A stretch of 64,000 nucleotides of DNA. Source: Actinoplanes regularis (GTDB taxonomy: Bacteria; Actinomycetota; Actinomycetes; Mycobacteriales; Micromonosporaceae). The DNA lies in contig NZ_FZNR01000009.1 in NCBI RefSeq assembly GCF_900188005.1, forward strand, positions 269,243 to 333,242, written 5' to 3'. The notes under the pieces were generated by a model. That model did no database searches. It saw only the letters and a list, made by a program, of their open reading frames with translations, and was not told where the DNA came from. This document shows, in pieces, positions 9,270 to 18,565 of the stretch (its first letter is position 1; the number at the start of each line of letters is the position of its first letter). The translations under genes were made by a program, and so were the position numbers.

Positions 9270-12200
9270 TCATTCGACGCCGGGAGTGATCTCCAGCTCG
9301 GCGATCCGCTGCCAGACCGGCCGCATCGCCGCCTCCGGCTCGCGAGCGAAGACGCTACCCCGGATCCGGACGAAGACGCAGTTGCCGACCCGCTCCAGCA
9401 CCGCCTGCCGGCGCATGTCGCTCTCCCACTGCTCCAGCCCCTGATAGGCCTCGCCGTCGCACTCGATCGCGAGCCGTCGGCCGTCCGGCGCGTTGAGCAC
9501 GAAGTCGATCCGGTAACCGCCGATCCGGAACTGCGGGACCGGCCGGTAACCCCGGATCGCGAGCAGGCGCAGCACGTCGTGCTCGAAATCGCTTTCGCAC
9601 CGGGCCGCTGGATCGGCCGCGGCGGCCTCACCCGGCGACTCCATCGCGTACGACAGAAGCAGCGCCCGCGCGTCATCCGCGAGCAGCGCCCCCGGCCGCA
9701 CCGAGTGGTAGATCCACAACTGGTCCCGGGCCCGGGACGCGGCCACATTGATCCGCCGGTGATAGTCGCGCTTGGTGAACGCCGCGATCCGCGGATCATT
9801 CTCGGACACCACCATGGACACCAGCACCACATCGCGCTCGTCGCCCTGGAACGTGTACGCGTCACCGACCCGCAGCCGGCGCGCCTGGATCTCGTCCTCA
9901 CCGATCGCCTCGCGGATCCGGGTGAGCAGGTGACTCGCCTGCCCGCTGCGGCTCAGCAGGCTGATCACACCGAGCGTCCGTCCGTCGTACCGGGGATCCG
10001 CAATGATCTTGGTGATCCGGTCCACCAGCGCGTCCGCCTCCGCCGGGTTGACGTCGCCGACGCCGGACAGGTTCTGCCGTACCCCCGCGGCGCAGTATTC
10101 GGCGCGGATCGGCGGCAGCGCCGGCCGGTCCGCCCGCAGCGGCCTGATCTTGCCGTCGTAGTAGTGCCGCGAGGAGAAGTCGATGATCTGCGGCACGCAG
10201 CGGAAGTGCTCGGTGAGCAGGATCCGCTCCGGCGAGCGGCGCACGGCGTGATCGTAGAGCGACGACTCCGGATCGAAATGCTCAGCCGACGGCACATCGG
10301 CCAGATGCCGCCGGATCAGCCCGTGCACCGGCCCGACGAAACTCAACTGCGGACCGATCTGCTGGTCGTCGCCGACCACCACGGCCCGTTCGGCCAGCGA
10401 CAGCACCGGCAGCGCGAAGAGGTCGGCCTGGGACGCCTCGTCGACGATCACCACGTCGAACTTCGCGCCGCCGGCGAACTGCTCGATCGCCCGGTCCACC
10501 GACATCACCCAGACCGGCACGGCGGTCACCGCGGACTCCATCGCCCGCTGCGCGTACGCCTGCCAGAGCGCGGCGCCGCGCCCCGTCCCCTTACCGATCT
10601 TGCGAAGTGCGGTGGTCCAGTCGGCCAGCGCGGCCCGCCGCCGGTCGTCCAGCGCCCGCGCCACCTCCAGCCAGGCCGAAGCGACCACCAGGTCACCGGT
10701 CAGCCGCCGGATCCTCGACCGGGCCCGCTCGACCCGGCGGCTGAGCACCGCCGGATCGATGTCACCGACCACGTTGTCGAACCAGGTCTGCGCGCGCCGC
10801 CACTCCCACGCCTCGAGGCAGGCCTGCCCGGAGACCACCGGGTGCTCGCCCGTTGCGATCTTGGCGGCCCACTCCGGGGCGACGGCCACCAGCCGGTCGT
10901 ACATGGCGTGAAAACGCAGCACGTCCGGTTGCAGCAGAGCCACCCGCCGGACCTCCGCGACCGCCTCGTCCCACCCCGCCAGGCTCTCCCACGCCTCGGC
11001 CAGCTCCGGCCACGGCGCCAGCCGCTCGGCCACCGCCCGCTCCTCGGCCAGCGCCTGGTCGAAGGCGAAGACCTCGCCGGCGCCGTCGACCAACTCGGCG
11101 ACCGCCGAGAGGCGCCCGGCATCCAGTTCGAGATCGATCCCGGGTACGTACGCGGTCACCCGCTCCACCAGCGGAGACCACCGCCGCAGATCGAACTCGA
11201 GCGACTGCGCCGCCTCGGCGAGCAGCGCGCCGGCCCACACCTCCGGGTCGGTCCAGCCGCCGGTCGGCTCGTCGATCCGCAGCCGCTCCACCCAGTCCAT
11301 CCAGACGTCACCGAGCCGGCGGTGCGCCTGCCTGCGACGCACCCGGGCGGTCACCCGGTCGACGTCGTCGGCCGTGCGCATCGGCTCGCCGTCCACCCGG
11401 ATCTCCTCGGCGACCCGGAACAGCCCGGCCTGCAGCAGCCGGTTCAGGCCCTTGCCCGCGGCGAACCGCACGCGGATCTCGGCGAGTCTGCTGAGCAGCA
11501 GCTTCGGCTCGGCGAGCAGCGACTCGCCGATCACCACGGGGTGTCCGGCCTGCTCCCGGGCGCTGGACGCCAGCTCGTCCAGCAGCGCCGCCACGGTGGC
11601 CACGTGATCCGCCCAGAGGGTGCGCCAGTGCTGGTCGTCCATCAACCGGCCGAGCCGGTCGGTCCAGGTGCCCTCGCGGCGGCGCAGCCAGGACACCGCC
11701 TCGCGGAGATCGTTCGTCAGCTCGGCGTGGGCGGTGCGCTGCTCCGCACGTACGAAAGCCAGATCGACGCCCTGGTCCGCCAACCGGGACAGCCGCTCCC
11801 GCGCCGCGGCGATCTCGGCCCGGTGGGCCGCCGCCGCGGCGGCGTCCGGAAGATCCATGATCTCCGGCAGCGGCCGCATCGACGCGGCGCGATCGTCCGG
11901 CGTCAGCCGGGCGGCCAGCTTGAGCAGCGTGGCGAAGTCCTCGATGGTCAGCGGGGGCGGGCCCGCGACCGGGTCCGGGATGCCGCCGTGCGCGGCGGCA
12001 CGCTCCCGCAGCCAGGCGCCGACCTCGGCGGGGAGCAGATTCACCCCACCGATCTGGTACGTCACCGCCTCGCTCTCGGCGATCAGCCGCAGCCCCGCCG
12101 TCGCCGCGGCCAGCTCGCGCTCCGCCTCCTCCAGCGAGGCGGTGAGGTGTGCCACCCGGCGCGCCTCGGCGTCCTGGTCCAGGGTCGCGGCCCGGTCGGA

Positions 12201-13526
12201 GAGCTCCCGCGCGGCCAGCTGCAACTGAACCAGTTGGTCGGTGGTTCGGCCGAGAACCGCCAGGCAGAGCGCCCGCACCTCCTCGGGGAGGCCGTCGCGG
12301 AGCACCCGGAGTGGTTCCTCCTTCTGCGCGACGACCAGGACCCGTTTGCCGTTCGCCATCAGATGGCAGATCAGGTTGCGGATGGTGTGGGTCTTCCCGG
12401 TGCCGGGCGGGCCCTGGACGGCCACGTTGCGGTGGTGGGCGAGGCGGCGGGCGATCGACTCCTGGGCCTCGTTCGTGGGGAGCGGCATGAGCAGGCGGCC
12501 GCCGACGCGCTCCCAGCTCTCCGGGTGATCGTCGGGCATGGTGAGGCGGCTCGGCTCGTGGGCGAGGATCGCGGCCAGCGAACCGACCCCGTCGGTCGCG
12601 TGCTCGGCGGTGAGCCGGTTGCGGAGGTTCTCCAGGAAGCCGCGGAGGTGGCGCTGGCGGGGACGGGCGAAGAGGACGGCGGTGTCGCGCACGAAAGTGG
12701 ACGCCCCCTCCCCTTCGCTCTTCTCGCTCCAGTACCTCTCCCCCGGTTTGAGCACCACCCGGTCGTGGCCGAGGCGGGTCATGGCGCGCTCGAAGAACTC
12801 GCCGCGTTCGAAGTCGTTCCAGAGGTCCGCCTCGACCACGCCACCTGGGCCGGCCAGGCCCTGCAGCTGGGCGACGTGGCGCTCGTCGAGGCCGTGCAGG
12901 GCGTCGATCTGCAGGCGGGACGGGCCGGCCGGGGAGATCGTGATCAGTGCGAGGTCCGGGTCGTACTCGATCAGGACCGGGGTGGCGACCAGGGGATAGC
13001 GGACCCGGGCGCCGTCGATCGTGATCTCCAGGATGCCGTGGCCCCAGACCAGCTCGGTGGTCGCGGTGGCCATGTCGAGCTGGTGCATCCGGTCGAAGAG
13101 TCTTCGATGCAGCTCACGGGTCTGCTCAGCGGCCGCGGTCTGCAGCGACCAGGGCCGCCAGGTCCCGTCGCGCCAGGTCTCGAAGTCATCCGCGGGCGCC
13201 TCTCCCGACTCTGCTCCGGAGGTCTCGGCGGTCGGCGTCCCGGTTTCGGCGGCGGGTTCGACGTTCGCGGTGACGTCGCCGCGCAGCCGGCGGCGGAGGG
13301 CGGCGGGGACGGGCACCGGGGGCGGCAGCTCGGGACGGCCGACCCGCAGCCAGGAGGCACCGTCGGCGCCGGGACCGGCCTGGCAGTCCGGATGCGTCGG
13401 CAGAGTGTCCAACCAGAACGCGTCGGACGGCACCGTACGGGCGGGGCGGTCCATCAGGGCACGCACCGCGAGAAGGTAGTCGGCGACCGCGACAGCCCGG
13501 TCGCGGATCGTCGTGGACGACTCCAT
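9270..13526 (-). CDS. SF1 helicase with C-terminal restriction-endonuclease-like domain
   Basis: A 1418-residue protein. The Upf1/AAA_11-AAA_12-type SF1 helicase core is split: Walker A GPPGTGKT at about residue 375, Walker B DEASQ at about 1027, GDDQQIGPQ, a motif IV EHFRC, then the motif V region TFQGDERD and motif VI NVAASRARDQLW at about 1260. About 600 mostly helical residues separate motifs I and II. The last 100 residues form a Vsr/DUF559-type endonuclease-like domain with E-x(n)-DF and ECDGEAYQ catalytic-type residues. Such helicase-nuclease fusions are common in antiviral loci. The start follows a TAGACT -10 by 7 nt without a ribosome-binding site. The 222-residue gene upstream is probably its partner. 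Confidence 0.88.
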   Translation of the reverse strand: MESSTTIRDRAVAVADYLLAVRALMDRPARTVPSDAFWLDTLPTHPDCQAGPGADGASWLRVGRPELPPPVPVPAALRRRLRGDVTANVEPAAETGTPTAETSGAESGEAPADDFETWRDGTWRPWSLQTAAAEQTRELHRRLFDRMHQLDMATATTELVWGHGILEITIDGARVRYPLVATPVLIEYDPDLALITISPAGPSRLQIDALHGLDERHVAQLQGLAGPGGVVEADLWNDFERGEFFERAMTRLGHDRVVLKPGERYWSEKSEGEGASTFVRDTAVLFARPRQRHLRGFLENLRNRLTAEHATDGVGSLAAILAHEPSRLTMPDDHPESWERVGGRLLMPLPTNEAQESIARRLAHHRNVAVQGPPGTGKTHTIRNLICHLMANGKRVLVVAQKEEPLRVLRDGLPEEVRALCLAVLGRTTDQLVQLQLAARELSDRAATLDQDAEARRVAHLTASLEEAERELAAATAGLRLIAESEAVTYQIGGVNLLPAEVGAWLRERAAAHGGIPDPVAGPPPLTIEDFATLLKLAARLTPDDRAASMRPLPEIMDLPDAAAAAAHRAEIAAARERLSRLADQGVDLAFVRAEQRTAHAELTNDLREAVSWLRRREGTWTDRLGRLMDDQHWRTLWADHVATVAALLDELASSAREQAGHPVVIGESLLAEPKLLLSRLAEIRVRFAAGKGLNRLLQAGLFRVAEEIRVDGEPMRTADDVDRVTARVRRRQAHRRLGDVWMDWVERLRIDEPTGGWTDPEVWAGALLAEAAQSLEFDLRRWSPLVERVTAYVPGIDLELDAGRLSAVAELVDGAGEVFAFDQALAEERAVAERLAPWPELAEAWESLAGWDEAVAEVRRVALLQPDVLRFHAMYDRLVAVAPEWAAKIATGEHPVVSGQACLEAWEWRRAQTWFDNVVGDIDPAVLSRRVERARSRIRRLTGDLVVASAWLEVARALDDRRRAALADWTTALRKIGKGTGRGAALWQAYAQRAMESAVTAVPVWVMSVDRAIEQFAGGAKFDVVIVDEASQADLFALPVLSLAERAVVVGDDQQIGPQLSFVGPVHGLIRRHLADVPSAEHFDPESSLYDHAVRRSPERILLTEHFRCVPQIIDFSSRHYYDGKIRPLRADRPALPPIRAEYCAAGVRQNLSGVGDVNPAEADALVDRITKIIADPRYDGRTLGVISLLSRSGQASHLLTRIREAIGEDEIQARRLRVGDAYTFQGDERDVVLVSMVVSENDPRIAAFTKRDYHRRINVAASRARDQLWIYHSVRPGALLADDARALLLSYAMESPGEAAAADPAARCESDFEHDVLRLLAIRGYRPVPQFRIGGYRIDFVLNAPDGRRLAIECDGEAYQGLEQWESDMRRQAVLERVGNCVFVRIRGSVFAREPEAAMRPVWQRIAELEITPGVE

Positions 13527-13533
13527 CCCGTGG

Positions 13534-13539
13534 AGTCTA
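13534..13539 (-). promoter_or_regulatory. -10 element, near-leaderless promoter of the helicase gene
   Basis: TAGACT is followed by 7 nt and the ATG. The helicase gene may thus have its own promoter in addition to read-through from the upstream unknown gene. Confidence 0.5.
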
Positions 13540-13634
13540 GAGGCGGAACCGGTGGGCGCCGCCCAGGGCGGGAGGGCGGCGTCCACCGGGCGGCTCCGGC
13601 CAGCCGCGAGCGGAGGCTTCAGGGCGCCTGCCGC

Positions 13635-14303
13635 TCAGGGGAACTGCATGCGCCGGGGACGCGGGATGACCGGGGGCGGGAGCGGCAGGTCGTCAAGGTG
13701 GCTCCAGTTGAGCGTGCCGTTGTCGGTGGACTTGACCTCGCCCAGGCAGGCGCGGAGCAGGCCGAGGTTCGGCGCTCCGGCGTAACCGGCGATGACCACC
13801 TCCGGTTTCGGCTCGATCTGGGCGATGGCCGCGCAGATCTTGGCGACCTCGCGCTCGTCGACCGCGTCCAGCGGGAGCGGCGCCTCCACCGGGGAGCGAC
13901 GCCACGGCGGCCCGAACCGGCCGAGCAACTCGCGGGCGAGCCGGCCGAACGAGCGGCCGACCTCGGCGTCGGCCATCGAGAGGCGCGCGGACTGGCCATA
14001 GCACCACGGGACGACGATGTGGCCGTTGATCAGGACCAGCTGATAGACGGACTTGGGAACGCTGATGATCTCGGCGCCCGGCAGCGTGCCGAGGAAGAGC
14101 ACCAGCTCCTCGTAGGGCAGTGGCCAGCGAGGATTGCCCAGCACGCGCTCCGCAGTCTGGGTCATGGCCGGATGCGCGTGCACCTCACGGTCGATCGCTG
14201 TGCTCAGTGCCTCGGGGACCCGGGTCCACAGCTCGTCGGCGACCTTGTCACCGAACTGCTCGACCAGCCAATCGCTCGGACCGATAAGAACGTCTGGACG
14301 CAT
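13635..14303 (-). CDS. Unknown protein encoded upstream of the helicase-nuclease
   Basis: I do not recognise this 222-residue protein. It is soluble, rich in charged residues and hydrophobic beta/alpha segments, with a central VPWCYGQSARLSMADAEVG stretch, and ends in a Pro-rich tail with paired arginines (PPPVIPRPRRMQF). There is no signal peptide or membrane segment. A GGTGGGGA site precedes the ATG. It lies 108 bp upstream of the SF1 helicase gene on the same strand, with an AT-richer gap behind it, so the two may form a two-gene unit; a substrate-recognition or regulatory role is conjecture. Confidence 0.72.
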   Translation of the reverse strand: MRPDVLIGPSDWLVEQFGDKVADELWTRVPEALSTAIDREVHAHPAMTQTAERVLGNPRWPLPYEELVLFLGTLPGAEIISVPKSVYQLVLINGHIVVPWCYGQSARLSMADAEVGRSFGRLARELLGRFGPPWRRSPVEAPLPLDAVDEREVAKICAAIAQIEPKPEVVIAGYAGAPNLGLLRACLGEVKSTDNGTLNWSHLDDLPLPPPVIPRPRRMQFP

Positions 14304-15106
14304 TCCCCACCACCACCGTCCGTGATGTCGACGTCACCGCTGGCTAGAAGAGTTGCACTTCCAATGATCGACTGGAAGGGGCCGCGGCGAGATCATAAAA
14401 ACAAGCATGAATGAAATCGCGCAGGTCGACCAAAGGATAGCCACCACGACGGGGCATCAAGCTGAGAAACAACGAAACCTGCAACTTGCGCAGCGAACCG
14501 CACGCGCAAGTTGCAGGCCGGTTTCGCTTTTCCCTGTACCCGATATTGAACACGGAACTTATTTCCGGCCGGTGACAGGCAAGGAAACATCCTTTCACCA
14601 TCCTTGATCAAATAGTCTGCGACCTGCGAGCCGGTCGCTCGGCCGGGTCGCGATATCGGACTCTCCGAAGTGGACCGAACGGACAGAAAGATCTTCCATC
14701 CGGTGCGCCGTCTTTTCACCTAGATCCACTACTGCGGGCCGCGAGTCTCGCAACCGGGCAAACCCCTGACGTTCGCCCGACCGACGATGGCTCAACTGTC
14801 GGATACCCGTCAGAACATCTGTTCGTTGATCCAAAACGCGCTGCAAACGTTCTCACAGGTCCGCCGCCAATCTGATCTTGATCCGCCGCCCTCACCCCGG
14901 TCCGAGCCGCTGGAGGGCTCTTGGCAACCCATCCGGCCCCGGCCGTCACTCCGAGCGGGAATGGCGGCCTCGATCCGCAACAAACAGCACACAATTCGCC
15001 GGTCGCCGCGCCGAATCTCGACCTGGAACGAACAATTGCACACCGGGAAGAAGCAGACGTATCACGGCCGCCCGGAGAATTCATTGAACCTGTGACGTGA
15101 AGCCAT
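14304..15106. other. 803-bp region without a recognisable gene
   Basis: This stretch has lower GC than its flanks, and I saw no open frame with a ribosome-binding site or coding-type codon bias. It contains the strong hairpin at 14478-14517 and must carry the leftward promoter of the 222-residue gene. A change of composition like this is typical of an insertion scar or a decayed gene. Confidence 0.45.
14478..14517 (+). terminator. Isolated strong hairpin (terminator or small RNA end)
   Basis: A perfect 14-bp inverted repeat (14478-14491 and 14504-14517) with a 12-nt loop. The stem can extend through gaaac/gtttc after a 3-nt bulge, and is followed on the plus strand by a pyrimidine run (cgcttttcc). 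No annotated gene ends here in either direction, so it may close an unseen small RNA. Confidence 0.5.
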
Positions 15107-15487
15107 TCAGAAGGACCGCCCGGAATCGCGCGTCGCATACGCCGCGGCCACCGCACGCCCGGTCGCCGATTCGGCTCCGACGGCCTTCTCGGTCGCCGTC
15201 AGTACCGCATCGGCCAACGCCAGTCGCGCCGCCCGCACCGTCGCCCGAATCTCCGCGGCGATATCGGTCGCCGCGCGCCCCCGGACCCCCTCCTCCAACT
15301 CCAGTCCGACCAGCTCGCCGCCGGGCCCGACCGTCACGCTGACCAGCCCGTCCGGACTTCGCGCCGTCCCGGACAGACGATGGACCCGGGCGGACAGCTC
15401 ACGCGCCCAGTGGGCCCGCTCCGCGAGCCCGGACCGCCACTCCTCGATCCAGGACCGGACGTCGTCGAGATTCCGGGCATCGAGCAT
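15107..15487 (-). CDS. YbaB/EbfC-family DNA-binding protein
   Basis: A 126-residue protein of the YbaB/EbfC type as it occurs in actinomycetes: an N-terminal helix, a central beta segment GLVSVTVGPGGELVGLELEEG, then a long C-terminal helix IAAEIRATVRAARLALADAV. Family members form dimers that bind DNA with little sequence specificity; actinomycete paralogs are numerous and mostly uncharacterised. The ATG at 15487 has a GGGAGGCGG site. A second paralog lies at 24721-25200. Confidence 0.78.
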   Translation of the reverse strand: MLDARNLDDVRSWIEEWRSGLAERAHWARELSARVHRLSGTARSPDGLVSVTVGPGGELVGLELEEGVRGRAATDIAAEIRATVRAARLALADAVLTATEKAVGAESATGRAVAAAYATRDSGRSF

Positions 15488-15577
15488 GGCTCCGCCTCCC
15501 ATTCACCGTCACGAGTTCGCCCGGCTGACGCTAGCGGCGCGCGGGAGATCACGGAGGAGCCTGTGGACAACCGGAAC

Positions 15578-15949
15578 TCAGCCGGGGTCGACGGTGTCCC
15601 AGGAGTAGTCGAAGTCGTCCGGCGGGAGACGCCATTCGCGCAGCACAGCGAGGAGTTCAGACTCGTCGGCGGCCTCCGCCCGACGGAGCCGGACCACGCC
15701 TGGATCGTGGTCGTAGCCCTCCAGCCGGTCCGCCTCGTACTCCCAGTGGGTGATCAGGAAGCTGCGCCCGGAGTCGCTGCGCACGGTGCCGTCCCGGATC
15801 GAGGCCTCGTCCGCGGACCGGCCGCTGGGCACGATGTGCACGAACGACCAGCGGTGCGGCTGCGAGGCCGGGACCAGTACCGCCAGCCTCCGGCCGAGCC
15901 GCAACGCCGCCAGCTTCAGCGCCGGCCAATCCCATTCATGATGATCCAT
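15578..15949 (-). CDS. Hypothetical protein
   Basis: A 123-residue soluble protein that I do not recognise. It is rich in Trp and acidic residues, begins MDHHEWDWPALKLAALRLG and ends with an acidic DDFDYSWDTVDPG tail. The start at 15949 was chosen because the upstream extension is basic and low in structure; no strong ribosome-binding site precedes it. It lies 90 bp upstream of the YbaB-like gene on the same strand and may share its transcript. Confidence 0.6.
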   Translation of the reverse strand: MDHHEWDWPALKLAALRLGRRLAVLVPASQPHRWSFVHIVPSGRSADEASIRDGTVRSDSGRSFLITHWEYEADRLEGYDHDPGVVRLRRAEAADESELLAVLREWRLPPDDFDYSWDTVDPG

Positions 15950-16188
15950 GGCAGGGCGCAGCGTACCTACAAAACGTTTCCACCAGGGACGTGCCGCGCC
16001 CGCGGCGCGATTGTCCCTTTCCAGGCAAGGCGCCGACACGTTCAAACCCTTTCCCGGTACGACCGGAGCACCCTTTCGGGCACGGTTTCCCCCCATCCGA
16101 ATGTGAACGGGACTTTTCGGCACCACCGCGGCCCGTGGAAACCCCTGGTGGGAAGCGGCGATCCGGAGGTCCTGTCGGTGGGCCGCGC

Positions 16189-16194
16189 TACCGT
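16189..16194 (+). promoter_or_regulatory. -10 element, leaderless promoter of the SF1 ATPase cassette
   Basis: TACCGT lies exactly 6 nt before the GTG start at 16201, with no ribosome-binding site. The same TACCGT-N6-start arrangement recurs at the next gene (17521-17526). Confidence 0.65.
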
Positions 16195-16200
16195 GCCCGG

Positions 16201-17496
16201 GTGAGTTCAGTCAGTCCGGCCGAGGAGGCCGCCGCCGTGATCGCCGGGGTGCTCGGCGATCTCCGCTCCGGCCGGCACCGGGGAGTCGTCGTCGACTCAC
16301 CACCCGGCGCCGGCAAGTCGACGCTGGTGGTGCGCGCGGCCGGGGAGCTGGCCGCGACCGGCGAGCCGCTGATGATCGTGGCTCAGACGAATGAGCAGGT
16401 CGACGACCTGATCGAGCGGCTCGGCGCGCGCTCGCCCGAGGTGACCGTGGGCCGGCTGTCCGCAGTCGACTACGAGCGCACCGATCGGGTCAAGGAGCAT
16501 CCGAGCTGCCGCGTCGCGGCCAAGGTGCCCGACCTCGGCTCGCCGGCGATCACCATCGGCACGGCGGCCAAGTGGGCCACGGTCGCCGAGGGCAGCTGGC
16601 CGTGGGCGATCGTCGACGAGGCCTACCAGATGCGGTCGGACGCGCTGCTGCGAGTCGCCCCGCGCTTCGAGCGGGCGCTGTTCGTGGGCGATCCCGGTCA
16701 GCTCGACCCGTTCTCCACCGTCGAGGTGGAGCGCTGGACCGGCCTGTCCTGGGACCCGACGCAGAGCGCCGTGGCCGTGCTGCTGCGGCACAATCCGGAG
16801 CTGCCGGTGCACCGGCTGCCGGTCTCCTGGCGGCTGCCGGCGTCCGCCGCGCCGGTGGTGGCCGAGGCGTTCTACCCGTTCACCGGCTTCCGCTCGGGCA
16901 CCGGTCCGGACGACCGCGCGCTGGCCTTCGAGCGGCCCGCCGAGACCGCCCTCGACCGGGTGCTGGACACCGCGGCGCGGACCGGGTGGGGGCTGCACGA
17001 GCTGCCGGCGCGATTCACCGTGCGGACCGACGCGGAGGCCGCCGACGCCTGCGCCCAGCTCGCCGCGCGGGCGCTGGCCAGGGGCGGGGTGGCCGAGTCG
17101 GAGGCCGGGAGCGGCGCGCTCGAGCCGTCCCGGATCGCGATCGGGGCCGCGCACCGCGACCAGGCGGCCGCGATCCGCGCGCTGCTGCCCCCGGAAGCGG
17201 CCGGCATCACCGTCGACACCGCGAACCGCCTGCAGGGCCGGGAGTACGACCTGACCGTGGTGCTGCACCCGCTCTCCGGCCGGCGCGACGCCACCGCGTT
17301 CCACCTGGAGTCCGGGCGCCTCTGCGTGCTCACCTCGCGGCACCGGCACGCCTGTGTGGTGGTCGCCCGGTCCGGCATCCCGGAGCTGCTCGACGCGCAC
17401 CCCTCGACCGAGCCGGTGCACCTGAACGTGCCGGTCAAGTTCCCGGACGGCTGGGAGGCGAATCAATCGATGCTGGCGCATTTATATCGGACGTAA
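16201..17496 (+). CDS. SF1 helicase-like ATPase (gene 1 of primase cassette)
   Basis: A 431-residue P-loop NTPase with a compact SF1 helicase layout: Walker A SPPGAGKST near residue 36, Walker B VDEAYQM near 140, motif III GDPGQLDPF, motif IV SWRLPASAAP, and a C-terminal RecA-like half with TANRLQGREYD and a motif VI variant LTSRHRHACVVVAR. It lacks the large insertions of UvrD/RecD enzymes, so it may be a minimal helicase or translocase. The GTG start is set by the leaderless -10 just upstream; longer in-frame starts run into non-coding sequence. It is followed within 36 bp by the beta-family gene and then by the primase-polymerase gene, all on one strand. Confidence 0.85.
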   Translation: MSSVSPAEEAAAVIAGVLGDLRSGRHRGVVVDSPPGAGKSTLVVRAAGELAATGEPLMIVAQTNEQVDDLIERLGARSPEVTVGRLSAVDYERTDRVKEHPSCRVAAKVPDLGSPAITIGTAAKWATVAEGSWPWAIVDEAYQMRSDALLRVAPRFERALFVGDPGQLDPFSTVEVERWTGLSWDPTQSAVAVLLRHNPELPVHRLPVSWRLPASAAPVVAEAFYPFTGFRSGTGPDDRALAFERPAETALDRVLDTAARTGWGLHELPARFTVRTDAEAADACAQLAARALARGGVAESEAGSGALEPSRIAIGAAHRDQAAAIRALLPPEAAGITVDTANRLQGREYDLTVVLHPLSGRRDATAFHLESGRLCVLTSRHRHACVVVARSGIPELLDAHPSTEPVHLNVPVKFPDGWEANQSMLAHLYRT

Positions 17497-17520
17497 CCCA
17501 CAGGTAACCATCGATCCGGC

Positions 17521-17526
17521 TACCGT
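17521..17526 (+). promoter_or_regulatory. -10 element, leaderless promoter of the beta-family gene
   Basis: TACCGT, 6 nt, then the ATG at 17533. It is an exact repeat of the arrangement before gene 1 of the cassette, which suggests each gene of this group can be expressed separately. Confidence 0.6.
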
Positions 17527-17532
17527 GGTGGC

Positions 17533-18549
17533 ATGACGCCCACCGGGGCTTATCGGCCGATTCTGCGGCCACGTCGTGGTGAGCTCACAGCGCTGGCGCA
17601 CCTCACCGCGGAGGACGCCGGGCGGGTCCTGCCGATCGTCGAGCTGGACCCGGCGATCAGCATCCTCCCGCTGATCCGCGAGCTGCGACCACGGAGCGAG
17701 GCGCTGGCCCTCGACTTCGGGAACGTGCCGGAGCAGGCCACCGCGGCGGATCAGCCGCTCCCGGTGGCGGAGCGACTGGCCCGGCTGGGTGTGGCGATGG
17801 TGCCGGTGCTCAGGCCGGCCGAAAGCGGTCGCCGCCTGGTGGCACACGGCCTGGCCGCGCGGATGCACCGCCGCCACGCGGTGCTGCGCCTGCAACCGCA
17901 CGCCGACGCCGGCAACCCGGCACAGGCGGACGCGGTCACCGACCGGGTGCTGGCCACCACCGCGCTCGAACCGCACGAGGTCGATCTGCTGATCGACCTG
18001 GCCGAGACGGCCTGCCTGGCGCACGCCGACGAGGTCGAGGAGCGGGCGCGCCGGGTTTTGCGCTGGGCCCGGACGATGCCGTGGCGCTCGGTCAGCGTCG
18101 CCTCCGGCGCGATGCCGCCCAACCTCGACGATCTGCCCACCGATCGGCCGGTCGCGGTGGGCCGGCTGGATGCCCGGGTGTGGACACGGCTCGGCGAGCC
18201 GGGGATCGGGTACGCGGATTACGGCGTCACCTCCCCGGTCCGGCGGCTCGGCGTGCAACATCACCGCCAGTTGCCGACCCTGCGGTACACCACCGAGCGG
18301 GACTGGTGGATCTACCGCTGGGCGCGGCGCGGCGGGCGCAGCGACGACCGGTGCCACGACCTGTGCCGGACCCTGGTCACCTCGCCGCAGTGGCCGGCCG
18401 CGGGCGCCCGGTTCTCCTGGGGGGACGCCGAGATCGCCCGGCGGGCACGCACCGCCCGGGGCGCCGGGAGCTCGGCGAGCTGGATCGCCTGGGGCACCTC
18501 GCACCACATCTCGCACGTTCTGAGGACCCTACCGGAGCGCTCCATTTAG
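17533..18549 (+). CDS. Beta-family protein (T4 beta-like)
   Basis: A 338-residue protein of the beta family, named after a phage T4 protein and of unknown biochemical role. The typical N-terminus YRPILRPRRGELTALAHL is followed by ILPIVELDP, and the repeated acidic beta-strand ends suggest a TIM-barrel-like fold. The C-terminal part holds HHRQLPTLRYTTERDWWIYRW, also typical. Members are often found beside nucleases or helicases in mobile or defence-type loci. Here it sits between an SF1 ATPase and a primase-polymerase, 36 and 16 bp away, which suggests a joint function. Confidence 0.75.
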   Translation: MTPTGAYRPILRPRRGELTALAHLTAEDAGRVLPIVELDPAISILPLIRELRPRSEALALDFGNVPEQATAADQPLPVAERLARLGVAMVPVLRPAESGRRLVAHGLAARMHRRHAVLRLQPHADAGNPAQADAVTDRVLATTALEPHEVDLLIDLAETACLAHADEVEERARRVLRWARTMPWRSVSVASGAMPPNLDDLPTDRPVAVGRLDARVWTRLGEPGIGYADYGVTSPVRRLGVQHHRQLPTLRYTTERDWWIYRWARRGGRSDDRCHDLCRTLVTSPQWPAAGARFSWGDAEIARRARTARGAGSSASWIAWGTSHHISHVLRTLPERSI

Positions 18550-18552
18550 TCG

Positions 18553-18558
18553 TACGTT
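18553..18558 (+). promoter_or_regulatory. -10 element, near-leaderless promoter of the primase-polymerase gene
   Basis: TACGTT is followed by 7 nt and the ATG at 18566; no ribosome-binding site is present. Confidence 0.5.
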
Positions 18559-18565
18559 TGTTCTA

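Noticed and set aside
9579..14414. A 4.8-kb open frame antisense to the helicase gene
   Set aside because: It is a mirror of the high-GC coding bias of the helicase gene; its translation is rich in Arg, Gly, Pro and Gln with no domain, and no ribosome-binding site is evident.
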